Made by a program: the position numbers and the translations under genes
The notes under the pieces: model-generated
Databases searched by the model: none
Seen by the model: the letters and a program-made list of their open reading frames with translations, nothing else
Told to the model about the DNA's origin: nothing
Assembly (NCBI RefSeq): GCF_900110575.1
Contig: NZ_FOEF01000003.1
Location: 563,689-627,688 of the forward strand
Length of the DNA: 64,000 nucleotides
DNA from: Amycolatopsis saalfeldensis
Lineage (GTDB): Bacteria; Actinomycetota; Actinomycetes; Mycobacteriales; Pseudonocardiaceae
Reading direction: 5' to 3'
Shown: one piece after another, positions 55,570 to 62,984 of the stretch
Numbering within the stretch: position 1 is the stretch's first letter
How the letters are laid out: every line of letters starts with the position of its first letter

Positions 55570-55748
55570 GGGTCTGCCTTCCCTTGCGGACGGATGTGCT
55601 CCGGCCCGCACGGTAAGGCCGGGTGCCGGGGACCGGTCCCGATCATGAAACCCGGTGACGCGGGGGCGCAGCGGTCCGGCGCGCGGCCGCCTGGGTCCGG
55701 TCCCGCCGGCGGGAGCTTCAGGCGCCCGGGGGCGGCGAGGCGAGGGCT
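55570..55748. other. Intergenic, no gene seen
   Basis: GC-rich spacer with several inverted-repeat patches (for example CCCGCCGGCGGG) between the small secreted protein and the MarR gene. It contains the promoter of the former; no open frame is convincing. Confidence 0.3.
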
Positions 55749-56225
55749 TCAGGCGTCCAGGCCGGAGATCCGCCGCGTGCTGGTGATCAGCGCGCCGGTG
55801 GTCCGGCTCGCCCAGTCGAGGATCGCGCGGGTCTCTTTTTCGTCGTAGTGGGTCATGATCGTGCCCAGGTCATCGACGAACGGGCCGAACGCCATGGCCA
55901 TCAGCGCGTCCATCCGCTCGTTCGGCAGCAGGTGCACGACGACCTTGCGGCGGTCGTGCGGATCGGGTGCGCGCCGCACGTAACCGGCCTTGGCCAGCCG
56001 GTCGAGCATCCGGGTGACCGCGCCGGTGGTGAGCCCGGTGTGCTCGCCGACTGCCCCCGCCGTCACCGGGCCGAGGCGCTGCAGCAGGTCCAGGCACTTG
56101 CGCTCGACCGCGCTCAACCCCAGCAGCCGGCCGACGGCCTCGTGGAACACGACGATCGCGGTGGCGAACTCGCGGCCCAGCACCTGGGCGTTCGCCACCT
56201 GGTCGGCGGGGTCGGCTTGCGTCAT
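55749..56225 (-). CDS. MarR family regulator
   Basis: A 158-residue regulator. VTAGAVGEHTGLTTGAVTRM then LDRLAKAGYVRRAPDPHDRR is the recognition helix and wing. It diverges from a VC0807-like membrane protein gene (56300), with TACCTTACCCTTGCA in the gap as a possible promoter. The membrane protein is its likely target. Confidence 0.88.
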   Translation of the reverse strand: MTQADPADQVANAQVLGREFATAIVVFHEAVGRLLGLSAVERKCLDLLQRLGPVTAGAVGEHTGLTTGAVTRMLDRLAKAGYVRRAPDPHDRRKVVVHLLPNERMDALMAMAFGPFVDDLGTIMTHYDEKETRAILDWASRTTGALITSTRRISGLDA

Positions 56226-56299
56226 GGGCCGATGCTACCTTACCCTTGCACTCTCTTAGCAGACAAAATAATGATGTGTGCAGGGATTGGGGGAGCGCG

Positions 56300-57235
56300 A
56301 TGCCTGAGGTCGGTGCGGGTCGTAAAGCGGTGCGGGTGGGCTTGATGATCGTGAACGCCGCGGTCGACCTGCTGCTGCCGACGGTGGTGCTGGTCGCGCT
56401 CGCGCCGACCGGGCTGTCCGCCGCGGTGCTGCTGTCCATCGGCGGAACCCTGCTGGCGGGCAAGGCCATCGGCGGCCAGACCGGCTACGGGCGGTTCCGC
56501 TGGCGGCTGGCGCTGCTCGCCGGCCTGGCGCCCACGGCGGCGATCCTCGGGTGCCACGCCGCGGGCCTCGGCGACGTGCCCAGCATGGTGGCGGGCTCGG
56601 TCGTACTGGGGGTGATCGTGCTCGCCGACGTGGGGCTGGGGCGCCGCCGTGCCCGCACTGGGGGAGGCGCCGACGTGGGGCTCGGGCGTCGCCCTGGCCG
56701 CTCCGAGGGAGGGGTCGACGTGTTCGCGCTGGTCGTGCTGGTAGAGGTGCTGGCGGGCGTGGTGCTCACCTCGATCAGCGGCGATGCCCGGTTCGTGCTG
56801 GCGCGGGTGTCGCTGTACCTGGCCATCGGCGGGCTGGTGATCCTGGCGTCGGCGTGGGCCGAGCGGCCGTTGATGCGCACGGCTCTCAAACCCGTTGCGG
56901 CCAAAGGAGAACCCGCTCGCGAGGAGGCATTCGAGCGAGCCTGGGTGAATTCGCGCAAGTTCCGCGCGCTCTACCGGGCCATGACGGCCGGGCTGGGCGG
57001 GGTGCTGATCGTCGACGCCGTCCTGCGGGCGGTGATCATCTACAGCCAGCCCGCGGGCGCCGTCGTCGAATCCTCGCTCACCTCGCAGCTCCCTCTGGTG
57101 GTGCTGATCGCCGGGTGGTTCGCGGCGGGCCGCGGCCTCGCGGTGCCGCGCGCCGAGCGGATCCTGGAGGCCGAGCTGGCGAGGGCGCCCGCCGGCCCGG
57201 AACCTCCAGTCCCCGCGGCTACGAAACCGCGGTGA
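56300..57235 (+). CDS. VC0807-family membrane protein
   Basis: A 311-residue integral membrane protein of unknown role; ATG 56300 follows GGGGGAG. About six hydrophobic segments (ALLLPTVVLVALA-like start, LALLAGLAPTAAILG, VFALVVLVEVLAGVVL, LYLAIGGLVILASAW, GGVLIVDAVLRAVII, QLPLVVLIAGWFAAG). A cytoplasmic loop carries a 15-residue duplication (ADVGLGRR...). WVNSRKFRALYRAMTAG is the conserved family patch. Divergent from MarR. Overlaps the convergent secreted-protein gene by 17 bp. Confidence 0.75.
   Translation: MPEVGAGRKAVRVGLMIVNAAVDLLLPTVVLVALAPTGLSAAVLLSIGGTLLAGKAIGGQTGYGRFRWRLALLAGLAPTAAILGCHAAGLGDVPSMVAGSVVLGVIVLADVGLGRRRARTGGGADVGLGRRPGRSEGGVDVFALVVLVEVLAGVVLTSISGDARFVLARVSLYLAIGGLVILASAWAERPLMRTALKPVAAKGEPAREEAFERAWVNSRKFRALYRAMTAGLGGVLIVDAVLRAVIIYSQPAGAVVESSLTSQLPLVVLIAGWFAAGRGLAVPRAERILEAELARAPAGPEPPVPAATKPR
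56624..56713 (+). repeat. 45-bp in-frame duplication
   Basis: Two copies starting at 56624 and 56669 (GCCGACGTGGGGCT each) encode ADVGLGRRRARTGGG and ADVGLGRRPGRSEGG in the VC0807-like protein. Confidence 0.8.
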
Positions 57236-59003
57236 TCGAAAGCGTCTGCTGGGACGCGGTGCGCCCGCCGCCGACCGGGTTGCCCGTCCGGTCGGTCCAG
57301 TACCGGGCCGGGGTGGTTTCCGCGGCCCGGCCGGAGAGGCCCAGCACCAGTCCGCTGTAGCGGTTGACCAGCCGGTAGCCGTGACCGGAGCGGAGCACGA
57401 ACCACTGCTGGCCGACGCTCGGGCCGCCGGGCCCGGCCGGGGTGACCGTCGGCGCGGTGCCCCACGCCCGGGTCGCCGGGGACGAGGTGCCGACGCCGAG
57501 CAGCCCGCCGGTCGCCCGGTTCACGATCCGGTACGAGCCGTCGCCGTTGGCCGCGAAGGACCACGCCGTGGCACCCGCCCGGGCGAACTGCGAGGTGGTG
57601 GCGGAGCGGCCCGGGACCTGCGCGAGGACGCGGCCGTCACCGCTGGCGATCCGGTACGCCTTGGCCGGGTCGAACAGCGACGTGGCCGGGCGGGCGCCTT
57701 CGACGGTCAGGTCGAAGTACGTGCCGGACGCGTCGCCCGGGCAGCCGAACGCGCAGTACGACCGGAAGTCCTTCCCGACGATCGACGAGCTGGTTTTGCC
57801 GGCGCTGTCGAGGAACCAGCGGTACCAGGAGGCGTCGGTGTGGTTGCCGGTGTCGCCGGCCAGCCGCCACTTCTGCGTGGCCAGGTCGTCGGTGACGTAG
57901 AACTGCTGCGGCGCCTTGCCGCTCTGGTCGACCGCCTGCGGTTCGCCGATGTACAGCCCGAGGTAGGCGTTGTAGGCGACGTCCATGACGAACAGCGGTG
58001 ACGTCGGCGGGGTCTTGCCCGCCGCGACCTGCTCGGTGGTGGTCCCGGCGTTGGCCGGGTTGTACTCCTTGGACGCAGGCGTGTAGCCGGTGCTGCTCGC
58101 GCCGTCGACCGGCACCATGTTGCTTTCGCGGCCGCCGACGCCCGGCTCGGACCATTTGCCGTCGTACCACTTCTGCCAGCTGCCCGGAGCCATCTTGCCG
58201 GCGATCGGCGCGCGGGCGACGTGCTCGTAGAACGCCTTCCAGCCGCCGTTCTTGTCCACCACGCGCGAGCCGTAGTACAGGTAGAAGTAGCCCGAGGCGG
58301 TGTCCGTCAGCAGCCGCTGGTCGCCGTCGCCGTAGTAGTAGGTCTGCTGCGGGAAGGCGCCGGTGTCCCCGCGTTTGGTGCTGTACGGCGACGTGATCAC
58401 GTGCGCCTTGATGGCCCAGGTGTGCCCGCCGTCGGTCGAAACCGCGTAGTCGATGGCGTCGTAGTGGAGGCCGTCGCCGAAGGGCTGCGGGGTGAACTCG
58501 TTGTGCACCAAGCCGTACCAGTCGCCGGTGTCCGGGTCGACCCACACGCCGGACAGGTCGCAGAAGTTCTTCTGCGAGTAGCCGGAGCCGGCCGGCGGGG
58601 CGGTGGCCTCCCGGCCGGTGGGGCTGGTGTTGCACCGCCAGGTCGTGTCGTTGTTCTTGTCGCGGGGCTCGGCGGGGTTCACCGCGTTGCTCAGCGCGCT
58701 CGACTTCGTCGCGGAGTCGAAGTCCTTGCCGGAGTAGAACTCCCACTCCCGCGGGGCGGTCGCGCCGTAGTCGGCGGCGGACTGCTGGAAGTAGTAGGTG
58801 CCGTCCTTGTCGATATAGCCGCTCGCCGGGGTGTCGGTCGGATAGGCGTACGTGCCGGTGCCGTTGACCGTCACGGTGAAGCCGCCGGACGGCGCCGCCG
58901 ACGCGGAGGCCGGGACCAGGCCGCCGACGCACAACGCCACGCCGGCGAGCGCGACGGCGGCTCTCCGGCCGGTTCCACGGGACCTGGGATACGAGACGGG
59001 CAT
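57219..59003 (-). CDS. Large secreted protein: glycosidase-like beta-propeller plus ricin-type lectin domain
   Basis: A 594-residue exported protein; ATG 59003 follows GAGGAG. Signal peptide with RRAAVALAGVALCVGGLVPA and an ASA-AP cut near residue 37. Residues ~80-420 are rich in beta-propeller-like segments (FCDLSGVWVDPDTGDWYGLV, STDGGHTWAIKAHVI, YYYGDGDQRLLTDTASGYFY) as in GH43/GH32-like or sialidase-like folds, but I see no certain catalytic triad. The last ~150 residues are a ricin-B-type module (YRIVNRATGGLLGVG, YRLVNRYSGLVLGLSG). It shares its 307-bp promoter region with the amino-sugar operon, suggesting glycan capture or hydrolysis. Confidence 0.75.
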   Translation of the reverse strand: MPVSYPRSRGTGRRAAVALAGVALCVGGLVPASASAAPSGGFTVTVNGTGTYAYPTDTPASGYIDKDGTYYFQQSAADYGATAPREWEFYSGKDFDSATKSSALSNAVNPAEPRDKNNDTTWRCNTSPTGREATAPPAGSGYSQKNFCDLSGVWVDPDTGDWYGLVHNEFTPQPFGDGLHYDAIDYAVSTDGGHTWAIKAHVITSPYSTKRGDTGAFPQQTYYYGDGDQRLLTDTASGYFYLYYGSRVVDKNGGWKAFYEHVARAPIAGKMAPGSWQKWYDGKWSEPGVGGRESNMVPVDGASSTGYTPASKEYNPANAGTTTEQVAAGKTPPTSPLFVMDVAYNAYLGLYIGEPQAVDQSGKAPQQFYVTDDLATQKWRLAGDTGNHTDASWYRWFLDSAGKTSSSIVGKDFRSYCAFGCPGDASGTYFDLTVEGARPATSLFDPAKAYRIASGDGRVLAQVPGRSATTSQFARAGATAWSFAANGDGSYRIVNRATGGLLGVGTSSPATRAWGTAPTVTPAGPGGPSVGQQWFVLRSGHGYRLVNRYSGLVLGLSGRAAETTPARYWTDRTGNPVGGGRTASQQTLSITAVS

Positions 59004-59310
59004 GGGCTCCTCATTCCTTCCGGACGCCGACCGACGCGGCTGCGGGGGACCTGGATGAGCATTGATGTCGGAAAACTAGACAGAACAAACAAGATCGATC
59101 ACATTTGGTGTGCAGTGATGATGCACTCCGAGGTATTTCACTGTCAACGATCGACGGTCGTATAACGCCCTATACGGCGGCCGTCTGCACGGTTCTGCTC
59201 GCTTGGCTGCGCCATCGATGCTCGAAGATGCAAAAAGACAGCATTGACGATGCACAAACCTGCATCTACGGTGACAGCTGTTGCTCACACCTGGCACGGA
59301 TGGGGAGTCG
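59004..59310. promoter_or_regulatory. Shared AT-rich regulatory region of the lectin protein and amino-sugar operon
   Basis: A 307-bp region without a gene, AT-rich at 59050-59110 and 59220-59270. The hexamer GATGCA recurs at 59120, 59227 and 59249, with its complement TGCATC at 59261. GTGCA (59110-59114) and TGCAC (59122-59126) form another inverted repeat nearer the leftward gene. The distribution suggests one regulator binding several sites and controlling both directions. Confidence 0.6.
59244..59272 (+). promoter_or_regulatory. Promoter with operator palindrome in its spacer
   Basis: TTGACG (59244-59249), a 17-bp spacer and TACGGT (59267-59272) make a good housekeeping promoter. GATGCA (59249-59254) and TGCATC (59261-59266) form a perfect inverted repeat that fills the spacer. 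A repressor bound there would block polymerase directly. The first gene starts at 59311. Confidence 0.7.
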
Positions 59311-60201
59311 ATGAGCGGGACTTTCATGGCGGCGGAGATCGCGAGCCAGCCGGAGTGCTGGCGGGACGCGGCGAACCTGGCCGCGGCCAACGCGCGGCTG
59401 CTGCCGGCGCCGGGCGCCCGGGTCGCGGTGGTCGGCTGCGGCACGTCGTGGTTCATCGCGCAGGCGTATGCCGTGTTGCGCGAAACCGCCGGGCTCGGGG
59501 AGACCGACGCGTTCGCCGCTTCGGAGTTCCCCGTCGGGCGGGCCTACGACCAGGTCGTGGCGCTGACCCGGTCGGGCACCACCACCGAGGTGCACACCCT
59601 GCTGGCCCGGCTGCGTGAGACCGCGCCGACCCTGCCGACCACGGCCATCACCGGGGTCCCGGCCGAGATCGCCGGCGCCGCGGGCACCGTGGTCGACCTG
59701 TCCTCTGTGGACGAGCGCTCGGTCGTGCAGACCCGGTTCGCCACCTCGGCGCTGGCCATGCTCCGCGCGCACCTCGGCGAAGACCTCGCCCCGGTGATCG
59801 CGCAGGCCGAGCGGGTGCTGGCCGAGCCGCTGCCGGCCGAGCTGGTCGAGGCGGGGCAGTTCAGCTTCCTCGGCACCGGCTGGTCGGTGGGCCTGGCCAA
59901 CGAGGCCGCGCTGAAGTTCCGCGAAGCCTGTCTCCTGTGGACGGAGTCCTACCCGGCCTGGGACTACCGGCACGGGCCGATCAGCATCAGCGAGCCCGGC
60001 CGCGTCACCTGGATGTTCGGCGCTTCGCCGGACGGGCTGGCCGAGGACGTCCGCCGGGCCGGCGGCGTGTTCGTCGAGACCGGGCTGGACCCGATGGCCG
60101 ACCTGGTGCGCGCCCAGCGCGTCGCCGGCGCGATCGCGGAGCGCAAGGGGCTGGACCCGGACAACCCGCGGAGCCTCACGCGCTCCGTCGTGCTGAGCTG
60201 A
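59311..60201 (+). CDS. SIS-domain sugar isomerase/deaminase (AgaS-like)
   Basis: A 296-residue phosphosugar enzyme with two SIS domains, as in AgaS and the isomerase half of GlmS. ATG 59311 follows GGGGAG; a TTG at 59281 is less likely. First SIS: VAVVGCGTSWFIAQAYAVLR. Second: FLGTGWSVGLANEAALKFRE, then the GlmS/AgaS-like ESYPAWDYRHGPIS. With the downstream kinases and aldolase it most likely deaminates galactosamine-6-phosphate to tagatose-6-phosphate, or works on glucosamine-6-phosphate. Inference from family and context. Confidence 0.85.
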   Translation: MSGTFMAAEIASQPECWRDAANLAAANARLLPAPGARVAVVGCGTSWFIAQAYAVLRETAGLGETDAFAASEFPVGRAYDQVVALTRSGTTTEVHTLLARLRETAPTLPTTAITGVPAEIAGAAGTVVDLSSVDERSVVQTRFATSALAMLRAHLGEDLAPVIAQAERVLAEPLPAELVEAGQFSFLGTGWSVGLANEAALKFREACLLWTESYPAWDYRHGPISISEPGRVTWMFGASPDGLAEDVRRAGGVFVETGLDPMADLVRAQRVAGAIAERKGLDPDNPRSLTRSVVLS

Positions 60202-60203
60202 GC

Positions 60204-61103
60204 ATGACGCTCCTCGCGGCGGTCGACGTCGGCGGCACCACGGTCAAGGCCGCGGTGTACGAGCCGGGCCGCTGGACGAAGCGGGCCGAGCTGCGCCGTC
60301 CCACCGCCCGTGGCGCGGATCCGGCGAAGGCCGTGGCGGACCAGGTCCGGACCCTGATCGGGCAGCTGCAGCACGCCGGCCCGATCGCCGCGGCCGGGGT
60401 CGTGGTGCCCGGGGTGGTCGACGAGGCCGCGGGCGTCGCGCGGTTCGCGGCGAACCTCGGCTGGCGGGACGCGCCGGTGCGCGAGCTGCTGGCCGAACGC
60501 CTGCCGATGCCGGTCGCCTTCGGGCACGACGTCACGGCGGGCGGGCTGGCCGAGCACCGCTTCGGTGCGGCCCGCGGGTTCGCCGACGCCGCGTTCGTCC
60601 CGGTCGGCACCGGGATCGCGGCGGCGCTGCTGATCGGCGGCCGTCCGCATCGCGCGGCCGGGCAGGCCGGCGAGCTGGGCCACGTCGACGTCGGCCACGG
60701 TCACCGCTGCGGGTGCGGCGCCACCGGCTGCCTGGAGGTGGTCGCGTCCGCGGGCGCGATCGCCCGCCGTTACACGGAACGGTCCGGCCGGGCCGTCGCC
60801 GGTGCGCGCGAAGTGCTCGAGGCGGACGACGACGTGGCACGCGAGGTCGTCGAGGAAGCCGTGACGGCGCTGGCCACCGGGCTGAGGCTGCTGGTCACGC
60901 TGATCGCGCCCGAAGTCGTGGTGCTCGGCGGCGGGCTGTTCGAGGCGGGCGGGCTGCTGGAACGCGTCGACCGGCGGCTGGCCGGGTCGCTCGTCTTCCA
61001 GCGGCGCCCGGTGCTGCGCCGTGCGGAGCTGGGTGACGAAGCCGGTTGCCTGGGCGCGGGCCTGCTGGCCGCGGAGCTGCTGGAACGGGTGGTGGCGCCG
61101 TGA
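60204..61103 (+). CDS. ROK family sugar kinase
   Basis: A 299-residue ATP-dependent sugar kinase. LLAAVDVGGTTVKAAVYEPG is the ATP phosphate loop; VVPGVVDEAAGVARFAANLG and FGHDVTAGGLAEHRFG (catalytic Asp) follow. The zinc-binding ROK signature is HRCGCGATGCLEVVASAGAI. Likely phosphorylates N-acetylgalactosamine or a similar amino sugar at C6. It starts 2 bp after the SIS stop and overlaps the next gene by 4 bp. No N-terminal DNA-binding domain, so it is a kinase, not a ROK repressor. Confidence 0.9.
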   Translation: MTLLAAVDVGGTTVKAAVYEPGRWTKRAELRRPTARGADPAKAVADQVRTLIGQLQHAGPIAAAGVVVPGVVDEAAGVARFAANLGWRDAPVRELLAERLPMPVAFGHDVTAGGLAEHRFGAARGFADAAFVPVGTGIAAALLIGGRPHRAAGQAGELGHVDVGHGHRCGCGATGCLEVVASAGAIARRYTERSGRAVAGAREVLEADDDVAREVVEEAVTALATGLRLLVTLIAPEVVVLGGGLFEAGGLLERVDRRLAGSLVFQRRPVLRRAELGDEAGCLGAGLLAAELLERVVAP

Positions 61104-62002
61104 TCCTCACCGTGACCCCCAACGCCGCGCTCGACGTGACGTACACAGTGGACAGTCTGGTGCCGGACGAGGTGCACCGCGTCTCGGCCGTGCGGCAGCG
61201 CGCCGGCGGCAAGGGGATCAACGTCGCCCGCGTGCTGTACGCGCTGGGCGCCGACACCCGGGCGGTCGCGCTGGCCGGCGGTGCCACCGGCAGCGCCGTC
61301 GCGCAGGAGCTGGCGGCTTCCGGCGTGCCCGCCGAGCTGGTCCCGATCGCCGGGGAGACCCGCCGGACCACCACCGTGCTCTCCTCCGACGACCACGCGG
61401 TCACCCTGTTCAACGAGCCCGGCCCGGTGATCACGGCGGGGGAGTGGGCGGCGCTGGCCGCCGCGGCCGCCCGGCACCGGCCGGAAGTACTGGTCTGCTC
61501 CGGCAGCCTGCCGCCCGGCGCGCCGCCGGACGCGTACGCCCAGCTCGCCTCGGCCGGGATCCCGACCGTGCTCGACACTTCCGGCGACGCGTTGCTGGCC
61601 GGGCTGGCCGGACGGCCGGCCGTGGTCAAGCCGAACGCCCGGGAACTGTTCGAGGCCACCGGAATCCGCGACGTCGAGGCGGCCGCGGCCGAGCTGCGGA
61701 AGGCGGGCGCGGGCGCGGTTGTCGTGTCGCTCGGCCGCGACGGCCTGCTCGCCGTCACCGCGGCCGGCACCTGGCACGCGGCGCCGCCCGCGGAGCTGAG
61801 CGGCAACGCCACCGGGGCCGGTGACGCGGCCGTCGCCGGGATCGCGCTCGGGATCTGCCGGCACGAGCCGTGGCCGCAGGTGCTGCGCCGGGCCGTCGCG
61901 CTGTCCGGCGCGGCCGTGCTCGGGCCGCTGGCCGGCGACGTCGACCTCCCGCACTACCACCGAGAACACCACCGGGTCGCCGTGCGCGCCCGGGCGAGCT
62001 GA
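61100..62002 (+). CDS. PfkB family kinase (1-phosphofructokinase / tagatose-6-phosphate kinase type)
   Basis: A 300-residue ribokinase-like enzyme; GTG 61100 sits in the ROK stop (GTGA). The start MILTVTPNAALDVTYTVDSL and VSAVRQRAGGKGINVARVLY are the hallmarks of the 1-phosphofructokinase/tagatose-6-phosphate kinase subfamily. The C-terminal anion-hole motif NATGAGDAAVAG carries the catalytic aspartate. Expected product: fructose- or tagatose-1,6-bisphosphate for the next enzyme. Confidence 0.9.
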   Translation: MILTVTPNAALDVTYTVDSLVPDEVHRVSAVRQRAGGKGINVARVLYALGADTRAVALAGGATGSAVAQELAASGVPAELVPIAGETRRTTTVLSSDDHAVTLFNEPGPVITAGEWAALAAAAARHRPEVLVCSGSLPPGAPPDAYAQLASAGIPTVLDTSGDALLAGLAGRPAVVKPNARELFEATGIRDVEAAAAELRKAGAGAVVVSLGRDGLLAVTAAGTWHAAPPAELSGNATGAGDAAVAGIALGICRHEPWPQVLRRAVALSGAAVLGPLAGDVDLPHYHREHHRVAVRARAS

Positions 62003-62012
62003 GGAGGGCCAC

Positions 62013-62867
62013 ATGCCATTGGTGTCCACGGGGGACATCGTCGGCGGCGCCGTGGCGCGGCGCCGCGGCTGCGGGGCGTTCAACGCCATCCAGCTGGAGC
62101 ACCTGACCGCGATCGTGGACGGGGCGGAGGCCGCCGACGCGCCGGTGATCCTGCAGCTGAGCCAGAACGCGGTGCGCTACCACGGCGCGCTCGCCCCGGT
62201 CGGCGGCGCCGCGCTCGCCGAGGCGCGGGCGGCGGGCGTGCCCGTGGCCGTGCACCTGGACCACGCCGAATCGCGGGAGCTGGTGCGCGAGGCCGTGGAC
62301 CTCGGGTTCGGCTCGGTGATGTTCGATGGGTCCACATTGGACTACGAGGCGAACGTGCGGGCGACGCGCGAGGTCGCGAAGTACTGCCACGACCACGGCG
62401 TCTGGGTGGAGGCCGAGCTGGGCGAGGTCGGCGGGAAGGACGGCGTGCACGCGCCCGGCGCCCGCACCGATCCCGGCGAGGCCGCGAAGTTCGTCGCGAA
62501 CACCGGCGTGGACGCGCTGGCCGTGGCGGTCGGCAGCTCCCACGCGATGCTGACGCGCGACGCCGCGCTCGACTTCGAGCTGATCGCCGCGTTGCACGCC
62601 GCCGTGCCGGTGCCGTTGGTGCTGCACGGTTCTTCGGGGGTGTCCGACGAGGGCCTGGCCGGCGCCGTGGCCGCCGGCATGACGAAGGTCAACATCGCCA
62701 CCCAGCTCAACAAAGTGTTCACCGCCGCCGCGACGGACGACTGGCGCGAGCACCCCGAGCGCGTGGACCCCCGCCGGTACCTCGGCGCGGGCCGGGCGGC
62801 GGTGGCGGTCGAGGTGCGGCGGTTGCTGGGTGTGCTCATGCTGGGACACGCGGAAACCGCCAGGTGA
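62013..62867 (+). CDS. Class II fructose/tagatose-bisphosphate aldolase
   Basis: A 284-residue zinc aldolase; ATG 62013 follows GAGGAGG. Zinc ligands in AVHLDHAESR and VLHGSSGVSDEG, catalytic region VEAELGEVGGKDG, and phosphate-binding KVNIATQLN. The length and GFGSVMFDGSTLDYEANVRA fit the AgaY/GatY-type tagatose-bisphosphate aldolases. It completes a route from amino sugar to triose phosphates. A deacetylase (NagA/AgaA) is not seen before the window ends. Confidence 0.9.
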   Translation: MPLVSTGDIVGGAVARRRGCGAFNAIQLEHLTAIVDGAEAADAPVILQLSQNAVRYHGALAPVGGAALAEARAAGVPVAVHLDHAESRELVREAVDLGFGSVMFDGSTLDYEANVRATREVAKYCHDHGVWVEAELGEVGGKDGVHAPGARTDPGEAAKFVANTGVDALAVAVGSSHAMLTRDAALDFELIAALHAAVPVPLVLHGSSGVSDEGLAGAVAAGMTKVNIATQLNKVFTAAATDDWREHPERVDPRRYLGAGRAAVAVEVRRLLGVLMLGHAETAR

Positions 62868-62892
62868 CGATTGTGCAGATTTACCGAGCGAA

Positions 62893-62944
62893 CTTGTTGA
62901 CAGATGCGTGAAGTCGCAGAAAACTGCGCGCTAATGCGCAGAAA
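62893..62944 (+). promoter_or_regulatory. Promoter and overlapping palindromes before the sugar-binding protein
   Basis: TTGACA (62897-62902) is a consensus -35. GCAGAAAACTGC (62916-62927) and TGCGC-N6-GCGCA (62925-62940) are overlapping inverted repeats where a -10 would lie; TGCGCAGAAA echoes the first. This is probably a second regulated promoter for the ABC transporter genes. Confidence 0.5.
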
Positions 62945-62984
62945 CCGGCGTTATTTCCTAGATCGGGTGGTGGCTGTGGTGGCT

